A DNA stretch of 64,000 nt, taken from NCBI GenBank assembly GCA_963662895.1, contig OY759981.1:1488001-1552000 (forward strand), given 5' to 3'. Origin of the DNA: GWE2-42-39 sp963662895 (GTDB taxonomy: Bacteria > Bacteroidota > Bacteroidia > Bacteroidales > Prolixibacteraceae). This document shows, piece after piece, positions 8,706 through 17,638 of this stretch (position 1 is the stretch's first letter; every line of letters starts with the position of its first letter). The position numbers were made by a program, and so were the translations under genes. Below the pieces are notes generated by a model. The model was not told the origin of the DNA. It did not search any database and saw only the letters and a list, made by a program, of their open reading frames with translations.

Positions 8706-10067
8706 TTAATTATCATCTGTAGGATCATCATCCACATCGTCCATCTCGTCCATGGCATGGTCATGACAGTCGTCGGCATAGCGTAAATGGTTTTGTGCAC
8801 TATCCGTATTTCCATGCTCAATATCGTATTGTGCCAATTGTTCGTGATGTTTTGCCCAATCGTTATAATAATCAGCCATGTGCTGGCTTCCAAACGAAAG
8901 ACTATCTGAATGAATATCAGGAATATTATCCAATGCTGTTATCAGGTCAGGAGAAAAGGAAAAACGATCTCCGTCCATCATTGCTGAAAAATCATGATGA
9001 AGCAAATCCATTGCATGGGAGTCCATCCCAATTTCATGAGAAAGGGGAAGAACAGCCTGATCGAAATAATCATATGGCATTTGGCCTATCAGAGGCAGAT
9101 GCCCTGCCGAATAATCAAAATTAATCATCTCCGGATTATGGGACAGTGGAGCCGGAGCATCGGTCGTTACCATAAAGTTACCGGAATCATGCCATGCATC
9201 CAAAAACCTGTCCATCGGGTAACGGGCAGCTTCTTCTCCTGTTCCTGGGTCAGTTAAGATTACCTCTACATTACCTGGGTCAGAAGTGTCAATTCCTGCT
9301 ACAATCAATGCATGATCGGCCTGTTCGCCATGGTATAAATCATCAAATTTATTCATCACTTCCGACAGCATCCCTTTGTCCCATAATTCGGACGAATCGA
9401 CACCGATAATTACTTCTTGTCCACGGGCAAGAGCAGATGTGAGGTCATAAACTGTTGCATTTTCGTGTTGAGTACAATGAACCCCGTTAAGTTCAAGTAA
9501 TTTTCCAACATCCTCCGGTTGGGTTCCGCTACCCGGAGCATAAAGATCAAATTGTTCGGCCTGTTGTACCAGTTGGTCTTCTGTTACCGGTACTCCGAAA
9601 TTGTTTAAAATCAACTGCTGACTTTTAATGGCGCATGTATCGTTATACTGCTGCTGTACCGGGTTAAGCCCTTCCGGATGATGAGAAGTATTCATGGTTG
9701 ATTGATTTGAATTTTCTGTTATAGAGTCTTCGGGAGGAACAGATCTATCATCCTGATCATAAAAATTAGGATGATCTCCGAAAGCAGGAGAATGATTTAA
9801 CTGTGAAAGAATACCGGAGACTCCGGCACCTGTAGCCATTGCAGAAGCAATTCCTGCGGCTATATTCCAATTTGTATCCGCAGGTAATTTGACCTCAGCA
9901 TCTGAATTGTCGTCTGCAATAAAGGCTGCTTTCGCAGCTAAACGATATTCGGAAAAAGCTTCCGGATCATCTTGCAACATCTGGCTTATTTTCTTAGTCT
10001 CTTCAACGGAGATCGTTCCGTCAATAAAGGCTGCAAGCAATTCGTCTGATAATTTATTTGTTGACAT
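8706..10067 (-). CDS. anti-sigma-like protein fused to a C39/papain-like peptidase domain
   Basis: 453 residues. The N-terminus (about 1-50) has the LSDELLAAFIDGTIS...DDPEAFSEYR pattern seen in anti-sigma or zf-HC2-type regulators of Bacteroidota. A weakly hydrophobic segment at 67-88 may cross the membrane. Residues 135-300 resemble C39-like cysteine peptidases: NDTCAIKSQQ with candidate nucleophile C145, ADHALIVAGID with H252, and LTDPGTG with D273. The C-terminal 150 residues are acidic and His-rich with no recognised domain. The start overlaps the end of the sigma-factor gene by 14 bp, so the two are translationally coupled, as sigma/anti-sigma pairs usually are. Inference: self- or partner cleavage could release the sigma factor. 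C39 peptidases normally cleave double-glycine leaders; none is recognised nearby. Confidence 0.75.
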   Translation of the reverse strand: MSTNKLSDELLAAFIDGTISVEETKKISQMLQDDPEAFSEYRLAAKAAFIADDNSDAEVKLPADTNWNIAAGIASAMATGAGVSGILSQLNHSPAFGDHPNFYDQDDRSVPPEDSITENSNQSTMNTSHHPEGLNPVQQQYNDTCAIKSQQLILNNFGVPVTEDQLVQQAEQFDLYAPGSGTQPEDVGKLLELNGVHCTQHENATVYDLTSALARGQEVIIGVDSSELWDKGMLSEVMNKFDDLYHGEQADHALIVAGIDTSDPGNVEVILTDPGTGEEAARYPMDRFLDAWHDSGNFMVTTDAPAPLSHNPEMINFDYSAGHLPLIGQMPYDYFDQAVLPLSHEIGMDSHAMDLLHHDFSAMMDGDRFSFSPDLITALDNIPDIHSDSLSFGSQHMADYYNDWAKHHEQLAQYDIEHGNTDSAQNHLRYADDCHDHAMDEMDDVDDDPTDDN

Positions 10068-10647
10068 AGCTGTAATCGGTTAATAATTTTGACAGCCTTT
10101 TAAAGGCCCTTTTTCTGATGTTATATAGATTTGCTTTTGTAATATTTAGCTGGCTGGCAACTTCATCTGTTCCATAACCTTCTATTTCCATTGAAAAAAT
10201 GACAAATCGGTCTCTGGGACTTTTTAGCCGGTGTATTGCATTTATCAAATCCATTTTACTAATCATTTCTTCGTAAGTATTTCGGCAGGGATACGTTGCA
10301 GCTAACTCTGGAATGATAGGGTAGAAGGTGTCACTTTCTGTTAATGATGCCTTTTTTTTAAGAAAAAATCGAACAGCAATTACTGAAAGCCATGTTGTAA
10401 ATTTACTCCGACCTTGAAAATTCCTGACTTTTTGCCAATTATCCTGACGAAGAAACAAATACAATTCATTAATTAATTCGTCTTTCTCTATCTGATTGGA
10501 AAAGATTTCCTTTATGATGTAATTAAACAAGAATTTACATTTTTCGAAGAAGACAAATTCAATAACAGTTTTATCATTCGATATCATTAACTGAATGAGT
10601 TCTGAATCTGTCATTCTACTTAGTTCCTTTTTTGAGTAGCTCAACAT
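10054..10647 (-). CDS. ECF-type RNA polymerase sigma factor
   Basis: 197 residues. The region-2 core reads FLRQDNWQKVRNFQGRSKFTTWLSVIAVRFFLKKK, split here around the conserved F.GRSKFTTWL motif. Region 4 carries a helix-turn-helix around residues 140-190 (RDRFVIFSMEIEGYGTDEV, then ASQLNITKANLYNIRKRAF). Size and layout fit a sigma-70-family ECF factor. It is the first gene of the leftward locus and overlaps the anti-sigma-like peptidase gene by 14 bp, so it most likely drives its own operon in response to a signal relayed by that partner. Its promoter should lie in 10648-10702, just before a MITE-like element. Confidence 0.9.
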   Translation of the reverse strand: MLSYSKKELSRMTDSELIQLMISNDKTVIEFVFFEKCKFLFNYIIKEIFSNQIEKDELINELYLFLRQDNWQKVRNFQGRSKFTTWLSVIAVRFFLKKKASLTESDTFYPIIPELAATYPCRNTYEEMISKMDLINAIHRLKSPRDRFVIFSMEIEGYGTDEVASQLNITKANLYNIRKRAFKRLSKLLTDYSYVNK

Positions 10648-10702
10648 ATTTAGTTGATTTATTGATTGATATTTTCAATATAAAATATTGTGCGTATTTT
10701 AT

Positions 10703-10862
10703 TAATTCTACTTTGACAGATTCCTTCAAAATCGAAAAATCCATCCGTTTTTACCCTAAACCCCGGGGAGAACCGGATAAATTTTTCTGATTTTTTCCCT
10801 TGGGGTTGGGAAATAGAATTAGAAAAATTGTTTTTCATTCTAAATCTGCCAAAGTAGAATTA
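10703..10862. mobile_element. MITE-like element, full copy with 20-bp terminal inverted repeats
   Basis: 160 bp with ends 10703-10722 (TAATTCTACTTTGACAGATT) and 10843-10862, which are inverted copies matching at 19 of 20 positions. No coding capacity. A second, inverted and truncated copy lies at 19499-19622 and shares the interior CCAACCCCAAGGGA...CAGAAAAATT...GGGTAAAA sequence. Terminal TA on both sides could be a target-site duplication. It sits 56 bp upstream of the sigma-factor start codon, so it may carry or disturb that promoter. Confidence 0.65.
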
Positions 10863-11056
10863 AGTATGGGCCTAAATTTAAGGAATATAGTAGTGTTTAT
10901 CATTAAGTTTGTCATAACTTAATGTTTAAGTAGTCAAAATTTAACGATTGGGAGGAGAAAAGGATATTTCAAGATTGAAATGCAATAATTTTTATCATTC
11001 TATTCAAAAGATTTCAATATTATCCAATTAGTTGGCGGAGGGGAGTTTTTTATGCT
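10863..11056. other. non-coding AT-rich spacer with small hairpin
   Basis: No gene seen. One 9-bp hairpin (CATTAAGTT at 10901-10909 with AACTTAATG at 10916-10924) could end transcripts from the SDR gene, whose stop is at 11057, but no strong T tract follows on the minus strand. Confidence 0.4.
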
Positions 11057-11851
11057 TTAATTTTTGATTTTTGTGACCAGTTTATAGAATAAAGCCGGCA
11101 AAAACCGTCTGATGTAAACCATGAGTAGTTCTTTTTGGCCTACCAGAACTTCCTTTCGTTCTTTTTTGATGGCTTTTATAATCCGGGTGGCACAACTATT
11201 GGCATCCATCCCGTTTGCCTGGCCGTTGTCCATTTTGTCATAGGATTGTCCGTTTTTGGTCAGTGCGTTCAGTGATATGTTTGTTTTTATTCTTCCGGGA
11301 GAAACAATGGTAACCTTAATATTGTCATTGACCAGTTCAGCCCTTAATGCCTCGAAATACCCCTGTACAGCGTGTTTCGACGCCGTGTAAGCGGTTCGCA
11401 TAGGAAAGCCAAATTTACCGGAAATACTGCTAATGACGACCAAATGGCCGGATTGTTTTTCAAGCATCTGTGGCAATACCAGTTTGGTTAAAGCCACTGT
11501 ACTAAAAAAGTTAAGCTCCATAATGCTTCGGTCGATTTCCATCGGTGTTTCTTTGGCTAACGACCGCTGGCTTCGGCCTGCATTACAAACCAGCAAGTCT
11601 ATTTGCCCTGTTTGTTTCAGGATTGTGTTTACCACTTTGGGTAATTGGCCTGTTTTAGAAAGATCAACCGGCTGAACCCAACATCTTGAGGTAAAGTTTA
11701 GACATTTGTTTTTTACCTGCTCAAGTTTTTCTGTATTCCGGGCTGATAAAACCGGAAATGCACCTTCTTTGGCAAAAGCGCAGGCCAGTGCTTCTCCAAT
11801 CCCGGATGATGCACCTGTAATCCAGGCAACTTTTCCTTTTAGATTCTTCAT
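11057..11851 (-). CDS. short-chain dehydrogenase/reductase (DHRS7/ketosphinganine-reductase-like)
   Basis: 264 residues. Classical SDR features: TGASSGIGEA cofactor loop near residue 13, NAG around 90, catalytic Ser in VISSISGKFGFP, and YTASK (Tyr-x-x-x-Lys). The C-terminal part has the membrane-associated helix and IRRFLPALFYKLVTK tail seen in DHRS7-like and dehydrosphinganine-reductase-like proteins. It is the last gene of the leftward lipid operon, 47 bp after DUF5686. Substrate is unknown; a keto-lipid intermediate is a reasonable guess given the neighbours. Confidence 0.85.
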   Translation of the reverse strand: MKNLKGKVAWITGASSGIGEALACAFAKEGAFPVLSARNTEKLEQVKNKCLNFTSRCWVQPVDLSKTGQLPKVVNTILKQTGQIDLLVCNAGRSQRSLAKETPMEIDRSIMELNFFSTVALTKLVLPQMLEKQSGHLVVISSISGKFGFPMRTAYTASKHAVQGYFEALRAELVNDNIKVTIVSPGRIKTNISLNALTKNGQSYDKMDNGQANGMDANSCATRIIKAIKKERKEVLVGQKELLMVYIRRFLPALFYKLVTKIKN

Positions 11852-11898
11852 TTTGAAAACTTGATACCAACAAATGTAATATTTTATCCCGGAAAGTT

Positions 11899-14355
11899 TC
11901 AGAAGCTCATTTCTGCCCTGAAACGTATTCCACTATTATCAGTAAAATTTCTGTTTCTGTATGTATTGTCGAATTGATGAACATATTCGACACGTAATAT
12001 TTTAAAAATATTCGTTACCCCAAACCCAATTTCTGTATAAGGCGGTTTATCATCATTTGAATAATAATCAGGCAGATCGAATACCCCTTTATACGAGTCT
12101 CCCAGTTTCCCGTAATGGCATTTGAATGAAACAATTTCCCGCAATTTCAGTTTCCGAATAAGGGGTATTTTGTTCAGGATAATGCCTCCCCCGTTAAAAT
12201 GCAGGTGCGTATTGGTGTATAAGTTATGCGCAAACGAGGCAAATTGCAAAAGGTTATACCGGTCTTTTGCATAGCCCAGCGACATGGATCCCACGGGCTG
12301 GTCCAGTAAGTCATAAGGGGCTTTGCCAAACAGGTATCCGGCATTGAAGATATAATTCATAAAAACCTGTCCCATGTTAATCCGTCCCTGGATAGCCCCG
12401 TGAAACTGGCAATAAAGGCCGGCATTTTTCATGCTGTGCCCGGGCAGCAAGGTTTGCCCTATGTCGCAGTTCAGGTTAACAACCGGTGTTGGGTTGACGT
12501 AATAAACCCTGTCAAAATAATACTTGTCATAATGCTGGCCAAATACAAACCGGAGGTTGAAAAAGAGGCCATAGTTTTTGTAATGGCTGTATTCAACATT
12601 ATTCCGGATGAAATGTACCCCGGGAGTACTGGTGCTCGCCAAAAGGTATGGGGCTACTTCGAAATGGGTATCATTAGGGGCGTTGTACTCCATTCTGAAT
12701 TCAAAACTTTCTTCTTCTTTTAAATAAGGATTACGTTCCCTGCTGGTAAATATGGCAATAAAATTACCTGTGCCCCTGTTGTTGGGATTATTTTTTATAA
12801 AACGAAGGTACTTATCCTGGGAAACCAGAATATAGTCGTTGGAATACCTGGCTCTGAATAGGAATTTGTCTGTTTCCAATGGCTGAAAAGTCATGTTCAC
12901 CCCGTATTTGAGTTCTTCGCTTTTTGTACCATAACCAAGAAACCCGCCCACCGAGAAGTTTTTAAACATCTGTTCGCTGGTTCTTAACGGTATTGAGAAA
13001 CGGCTGCCTTCGATGGTGTTGGTACTGTAAATGTCGAACACAGGCCCGATGTCTATTTTTCCTTCATTGACATAGCTTGTAAGTACCATTCCCCCAACCT
13101 TGTCGATACCTTTAACCACTTTTTGTTCTTTCAGTTTATCAACACTTGAATAGGTGTCGGCATCTAATTTTTCGGATGCAAATTCAGGCTGGTTTTTCCA
13201 GGCACCGGCCCTTATCCCGTTAAGGCGCTCAGAGGTGGAATAATGCGTTGACCTGTTTATCAACCAGTTTCCTTTCGATACATTCTTTATACGTTTCGAA
13301 CTGTAGGTTGAAACCGAATCTTTATTTAAGGTTAGCGCTAGGTTGATCCCCACTTTTTGTTCATTATAAAACCATGCATTATCGTCCATTTTTTTATAAA
13401 CGACATGACCTTCGAAGCCGTTCACAAAATTCAGATTAGCATCTTTGGAGATATAAACATCAATCGAGGTTAAAGCAAAGCTGCCATCCTCGATCGTAAA
13501 ATGGCCCGAAAACAATTGGTTATACTTATTCTTTGGTGCGAACGAAAAATCGAAGAATTTGGTACTGTCGACCATAACGCTGTCATTCAGGTACAAATTG
13601 TAATACAACATAGCAGAGTTGCTTATCGGGGAAATGAACCCCCGGTCCAGAATAAAAACCTGATCCTTGTAAAAATTCAGGTCAACAACCACATTATTCA
13701 GGATTAACGTTTCGAATGCCTGGTTTAGCCTGGGGAAAATCCCATCCTTTTTTTGATAAACCATCTGAATACTGTCGTTCGTTATTTGTTCCGCCTTTTC
13801 TGAAAGATAAATAGGGGAAAACCGCAATTGCTGGTGATCAATCCTGACCGTGACTTCCTCCATATTATCAATGACCCTGTTTATTCTTGATGTACTATCT
13901 ACAGCTACATATACTGTTGTGTTTTCCAGTGTTTTATAATCATTAACCTGACGAATTCGTTCTCTGTTTTCTTTTTTGTGTTTTTGAATTTCGTTAAAGA
14001 GTACTTTAGCCCGTGGAATTTCCGGTTTTACGGTTATTTCCCTGATTTTTTCCACTTCTTCCTTTAATAAGATGATAAGCTGGTTATCTGTGTTCATTTT
14101 TATGGGTATTTCCTGCTGAAGATAGCCCACCGACGAAACACAAAGGGTGTCATTTTTAGGATGGGAAATAGTGAAATGACCATTGGGATCGGTCATAATT
14201 CCCTGAAGTGTCCCCTTCATCCAAATATTTGCATAAGGAACAGGCTCTTTATTTTTTTCATCCAGAACAGATCCTGATACTTTTTGTGCAAATATATTGG
14301 AACTGACAACAGTCAAAAAGACGATTGCAATTAATCTATACCACATACTGACCAT
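11899..14355 (-). CDS. DUF5686 outer-membrane protein with carboxypeptidase-like N-terminal domain
   Basis: 818 residues. Signal peptide at the N-terminus (IAIVFLTVVSSNIFAQ), then a CarboxypepD_reg-like beta-sandwich (VSGSVLDEKNKEPVPYANI...LKEEVEKIREITV) as in TonB-linked proteins, then the long DUF5686 region ending in an aromatic beta-strand with terminal Phe (FRAEMSF), consistent with outer-membrane barrel insertion. The family is widespread in Bacteroidota and has no assigned function. The start codon directly follows the stop of the CDP-alcohol phosphatidyltransferase gene (ATG at 14353-14355), so translation is coupled; a second ATG three codons in is equally possible. Confidence 0.85.
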   Translation of the reverse strand: MVSMWYRLIAIVFLTVVSSNIFAQKVSGSVLDEKNKEPVPYANIWMKGTLQGIMTDPNGHFTISHPKNDTLCVSSVGYLQQEIPIKMNTDNQLIILLKEEVEKIREITVKPEIPRAKVLFNEIQKHKKENRERIRQVNDYKTLENTTVYVAVDSTSRINRVIDNMEEVTVRIDHQQLRFSPIYLSEKAEQITNDSIQMVYQKKDGIFPRLNQAFETLILNNVVVDLNFYKDQVFILDRGFISPISNSAMLYYNLYLNDSVMVDSTKFFDFSFAPKNKYNQLFSGHFTIEDGSFALTSIDVYISKDANLNFVNGFEGHVVYKKMDDNAWFYNEQKVGINLALTLNKDSVSTYSSKRIKNVSKGNWLINRSTHYSTSERLNGIRAGAWKNQPEFASEKLDADTYSSVDKLKEQKVVKGIDKVGGMVLTSYVNEGKIDIGPVFDIYSTNTIEGSRFSIPLRTSEQMFKNFSVGGFLGYGTKSEELKYGVNMTFQPLETDKFLFRARYSNDYILVSQDKYLRFIKNNPNNRGTGNFIAIFTSRERNPYLKEEESFEFRMEYNAPNDTHFEVAPYLLASTSTPGVHFIRNNVEYSHYKNYGLFFNLRFVFGQHYDKYYFDRVYYVNPTPVVNLNCDIGQTLLPGHSMKNAGLYCQFHGAIQGRINMGQVFMNYIFNAGYLFGKAPYDLLDQPVGSMSLGYAKDRYNLLQFASFAHNLYTNTHLHFNGGGIILNKIPLIRKLKLREIVSFKCHYGKLGDSYKGVFDLPDYYSNDDKPPYTEIGFGVTNIFKILRVEYVHQFDNTYRNRNFTDNSGIRFRAEMSF

Positions 14356-14949
14356 TTATTTACTATGTCTTTTTTTTAACAGCCAGTAAAGTCCTTTAAC
14401 GCCTATTTTTATGTCATTGAGCTGCAGTAACACAAAAATCTTTTCAATATAGGCGATCACTCCCCAACCCACTGCCAGATAGTACATCCAGGCATAAAAA
14501 CCAAAAACGAACAACACAAAAAAGAATACACTCTGTAAATATCCTGCCGACACGGCCGAATATAAGTGCAAACCTGGTATTTTTCCGAAACGGTAAAAGG
14601 CGATGATATAACTGAGAATAAATACTCCCAGGAAAAGATATAGAATCCATGCATGTGGCTTAATATCGGTCCATTTAAAAATGAATAAGCCCAGTAAGGC
14701 CATTGCATAAGTACAAATATCTGCCAGGTTATCAAGTGCTGCCCCAAAATGAGTCTGAAGTTTAAAAATCCGTGCGATGTTCCCGTCCAGCACGTCGCTT
14801 ACCAGACTGATGCACAAAAGAATTACAAACCAGTTCTCTCGTCCGGTAAGTGCCATAAACAGGATTACCGGAAAGGCAAGAAGACGGTACAGGCTGATAA
14901 AATTCGGGACGTTTAATATGTTTTCCTCTTTTATTATTATTTGTTTCAT
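14356..14949 (-). CDS. CDP-alcohol phosphatidyltransferase family membrane enzyme
   Basis: 197 residues with about six membrane helices. The catalytic signature D-x2-D-G-x2-A-R-x8-G-x3-D-x3-D is intact: SDVLDGNIARIF then THFGAALDNLAD. These enzymes transfer a phospho-alcohol group from a CDP-activated lipid to an alcohol acceptor (phosphatidylglycerol-phosphate, phosphatidylserine or phosphatidylinositol-phosphate synthases). The acceptor cannot be told from sequence. A CdsA-type enzyme two to three genes upstream would supply the CDP-activated lipid. Confidence 0.9.
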   Translation of the reverse strand: MKQIIIKEENILNVPNFISLYRLLAFPVILFMALTGRENWFVILLCISLVSDVLDGNIARIFKLQTHFGAALDNLADICTYAMALLGLFIFKWTDIKPHAWILYLFLGVFILSYIIAFYRFGKIPGLHLYSAVSAGYLQSVFFFVLFVFGFYAWMYYLAVGWGVIAYIEKIFVLLQLNDIKIGVKGLYWLLKKRHSK

Positions 14950-15012
14950 GTTTCTGTATCCTTAATTTATAATGTTTTTCATTTGCATGAAGATAGAGGC
15001 CTGATAGCTTGA

Positions 15013-16125
15013 TCAAACGACAAGGTCCGCCCTCTGTTTTTTCTTTTTATCAGGAAGATTTTCAATAAAGTATTTAAGCATTTTGAATATTGTATGCTCG
15101 GTTACTTCGTTATTGACCGTTGTAATAATTTTATCCCGTTTTGTGGTATCAAACCTGATGTTTGTGTCAATATAACTGCTCGTAAATGACATACCTGCAT
15201 TAACTATTCTTTCAATGGAATTCATGTCTTCACGATTAAAATTTTTTAAAGGAATAACGTTGATCGGTAGCAGTTTGTTGATACCATTAATAATATCAAT
15301 GTTTTTTACCGATTTTTTAGCAATAAAATTCATGATTACAGGAACCTGGTTTTTCTCGATTGTTTTTATTAAATAGGCTACAACCGTATTGACAGGAATC
15401 AGGTTTTGTGTAGAATCCGGATCAACATGTACCCTCACAGTTCTGTTTGGGTATCTGTTGGCAAGGCTGTGCATTCTTTTTGCAAAATCGAAAATGCCGT
15501 AATCTGTTTTTGTTACCCCCGACTGGTTGTCTCCAACTACCTGCGATAACCTTATGATATGACCGTTTAATCCACTATTCTCAATATGTTTTTTTACCAC
15601 GTTTTCCGCGAACCGCTTCGACTGTTCGTAATAGTTTCTAAAGGAGGAAATATCTTTATTTTCGTAAAATTTTTCTTCAAACAGACCGGGAAACCTGCCA
15701 CAAGAGTAAGCCGTTCCGATGAAAAAGAAACGTGAACTGTTATTTGCATACTTCGAATAGATTTTAATGGAATTTTCAACTCCCCCGATATTTGTTGTAA
15801 AAATTTCGTCCTTCGATTTTAAATTGTATTTTAAGCTGGCAGCAAAATGGAAATAGTCAACATTCCCGTTAAAAATTTCTTTCAGGTGCTTTGGCGGGAT
15901 AGAAAAGTCTTCATCAAGTAACGAGTAACTGTAAACTTTCAGATTTCGGGTATTTACATATTCACCATCGTTACTCTTTGAAAGAGCTTTTTTCATCCTT
16001 TCCTCTGGTGGATGTTGCTTGTTTTCTCTGACCAAAGCAATTACTCTGTAATTCAGGTTTAGCAAATTACATATAAAATTAGAGGCTACATAGCCATTTG
16101 CGCCGTTAATGACAATTGTTTTCAT
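15013..16125 (-). CDS. extended SDR, NAD-dependent epimerase or acyl-reductase-like
   Basis: 370 residues. The Rossmann start IVINGANGYVASNFI (GxxGxxx) and the catalytic YYEQSK (YxxxK) are present, with a Ser/Thr-rich strand FFFIGTAYSCGRFPG before it. The layout, including a C-terminal helical part, resembles extended SDRs of the NAD_binding_4/male-sterility type that act on lipid or thioester substrates, but epimerase activity cannot be excluded. It lies between the CDP-alcohol transferase and dolichol-kinase-like genes in a single leftward run, so a lipid-linked substrate is likely (inference). Confidence 0.7.
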   Translation of the reverse strand: MKTIVINGANGYVASNFICNLLNLNYRVIALVRENKQHPPEERMKKALSKSNDGEYVNTRNLKVYSYSLLDEDFSIPPKHLKEIFNGNVDYFHFAASLKYNLKSKDEIFTTNIGGVENSIKIYSKYANNSSRFFFIGTAYSCGRFPGLFEEKFYENKDISSFRNYYEQSKRFAENVVKKHIENSGLNGHIIRLSQVVGDNQSGVTKTDYGIFDFAKRMHSLANRYPNRTVRVHVDPDSTQNLIPVNTVVAYLIKTIEKNQVPVIMNFIAKKSVKNIDIINGINKLLPINVIPLKNFNREDMNSIERIVNAGMSFTSSYIDTNIRFDTTKRDKIITTVNNEVTEHTIFKMLKYFIENLPDKKKKQRADLVV

Positions 16126-16196
16126 GTTTTTTGTTTGTGTTTTTCTGTAGAACTTTGTTTTATCGTTGTTTATTTATTCATGATTTCTAAATGTTT

Positions 16197-16871
16197 TTAT
16201 AAAAATAGCACTAAGATCAGTACTACACTTAATGGAATCGTAAGATTATCAGAGCCGTGCCAGCTAAACAGTTCTCCAAGAGTACTTGTTACAGCCACAG
16301 CTGAAGCCAGCCAGAATGTTTTCAGATCGAAAACGCCCCGGTGAAAATACAGGGCTATTATGCTGATCACAAAGCTGGTAACGAGGAATGCACCGGAGCC
16401 GAGCCATGTCTTTTCAAATTTATGACCAACTAACTTAATCCGGCCATTATAATTCGTAATGTTTATGCCAAGTATTGCAGCCATCGGGTCGCAGATGGCA
16501 AGTATCAGCATCGGGAGTATGTAAATAAATTTGTCTTTGAGTAAACAGGAGATAAGAAATGTGATATATATAGAAAGTGGCAACAGGTAACTGCCTATCG
16601 ATTTTCGTTGTACATCATGAATTGATTTTAGTTGGCCTTTGTATTGGGTAATGAATAATATAGCGGCAAAGATTATGGCTAATATCAGAACATACCAGTG
16701 AGTGCTGAAAATATAGGGAAACGGGATTGTTGCCACAGTTGTTGCAAAATGGGCAAACTTACGGGTTATTTCGCCTTTTGCCCTAAGTCTCCGGTAATTC
16801 AGCTCGTTGAAGACAAGTAAAATAGTGATTCCTACTAAATATATGAATGATAGAACAATTAAGTTTTTCAT
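16197..16871 (-). CDS. dolichol/phytol-kinase-like membrane protein
   Basis: 224 residues, about seven membrane helices. Conserved family points: RRLRAKGEITRKFAHF near the N-terminus, AICDPMAAILG, EKTWLGSGAFL, and the C-terminal TLGELFSWHGSDNLTIPL, which matches the E...G.DN...P motif of CTP-dependent dolichol, phytol and related lipid kinases. Predicted reaction: CTP-dependent phosphorylation of a long-chain alcohol at the inner membrane. It is 27 bp downstream of the CdsA-type gene. Confidence 0.75.
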   Translation of the reverse strand: MKNLIVLSFIYLVGITILLVFNELNYRRLRAKGEITRKFAHFATTVATIPFPYIFSTHWYVLILAIIFAAILFITQYKGQLKSIHDVQRKSIGSYLLPLSIYITFLISCLLKDKFIYILPMLILAICDPMAAILGINITNYNGRIKLVGHKFEKTWLGSGAFLVTSFVISIIALYFHRGVFDLKTFWLASAVAVTSTLGELFSWHGSDNLTIPLSVVLILVLFL

Positions 16872-16898
16872 GTAAGATATTTTTTATTACTGATAATG

Positions 16899-17627
16899 TT
16901 AAAAATTAAGAACATGAGCACTTAAAGCTACCCATGCGCCACCGGCAATGAGGCTGTCGAACCTGTCGAGGAACCCGCCGTGGCCAGGGATGAAATTGCT
17001 GAAATCTTTTACCTTGTATTTTCTTTTGTAGAAAGAAGCAGCGATGTCACCCGCAAAAGCAAAAATTATTATCCCAACGGCTGTTAATAACAATTTTAGA
17101 ATAGAACCGGCATAAAGCCCGTTTAGCAGCAGGGCACTTGCAATAGCAACCAATGCCCCGCCAATAAGCCCGCCAAGTGTTTTATTTGGACTAATTTCAG
17201 GGGTTATTTTTATGTGGCCCCAAAGTTGACCGGTTATTTGGCTGAAACTGTCGAAAATGGAAAGGATAAGAAAAGAAAAGAGAATTAACTCTTTCCTGAA
17301 TCCGCTAAAAAAGAAAAATCCCGCAGAAAGGACGATGAAAACGCCCATCGATAAGGTAAAAAAGCGTTTCTGTGAATACCCGTCTGCGCAGAACAGTTTT
17401 AATAATTCAAAAAATCCGGCACAAATAATGAATACCGATAAATAACGAAAAACAACCGGTTTGATGATAATACTGAAGAACAAGATATTAATAATAAAAA
17501 AATAGGTGATAAATTTTGTGTAGCTTTTTTGCGCTATTCGAGGGTCTTTCCTGCGGTTGATCACATAAAAACCAATTCCTCCAAATAGGAAGTAAGCAAG
17601 AATTATATAGTAAATTGTCCAAATCAT
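16899..17627 (-). CDS. cdsA: phosphatidate cytidylyltransferase
   Basis: 242 residues with multiple membrane helices. The family signature is complete near the C-terminus: SFYKRKYKVKDFSNFIPGHG followed by GFLDRFDS, including K-D, the HGG-like turn and D-R-x-D. NKTLGGLIGG upstream is also typical. CdsA makes CDP-diacylglycerol from phosphatidate and CTP in the inner membrane. Whether this is the sole housekeeping copy or one dedicated to this operon cannot be judged from the window. Confidence 0.9.
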   Translation of the reverse strand: MIWTIYYIILAYFLFGGIGFYVINRRKDPRIAQKSYTKFITYFFIINILFFSIIIKPVVFRYLSVFIICAGFFELLKLFCADGYSQKRFFTLSMGVFIVLSAGFFFFSGFRKELILFSFLILSIFDSFSQITGQLWGHIKITPEISPNKTLGGLIGGALVAIASALLLNGLYAGSILKLLLTAVGIIIFAFAGDIAASFYKRKYKVKDFSNFIPGHGGFLDRFDSLIAGGAWVALSAHVLNF

Positions 17628-17638
17628 TGTTTTTGAAA

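Noticed and set aside
10648..10702. Confident sigma-gene promoter
   Set aside because: Several AT-rich boxes exist but none gives a clear -33/-7 pair at the usual spacing.
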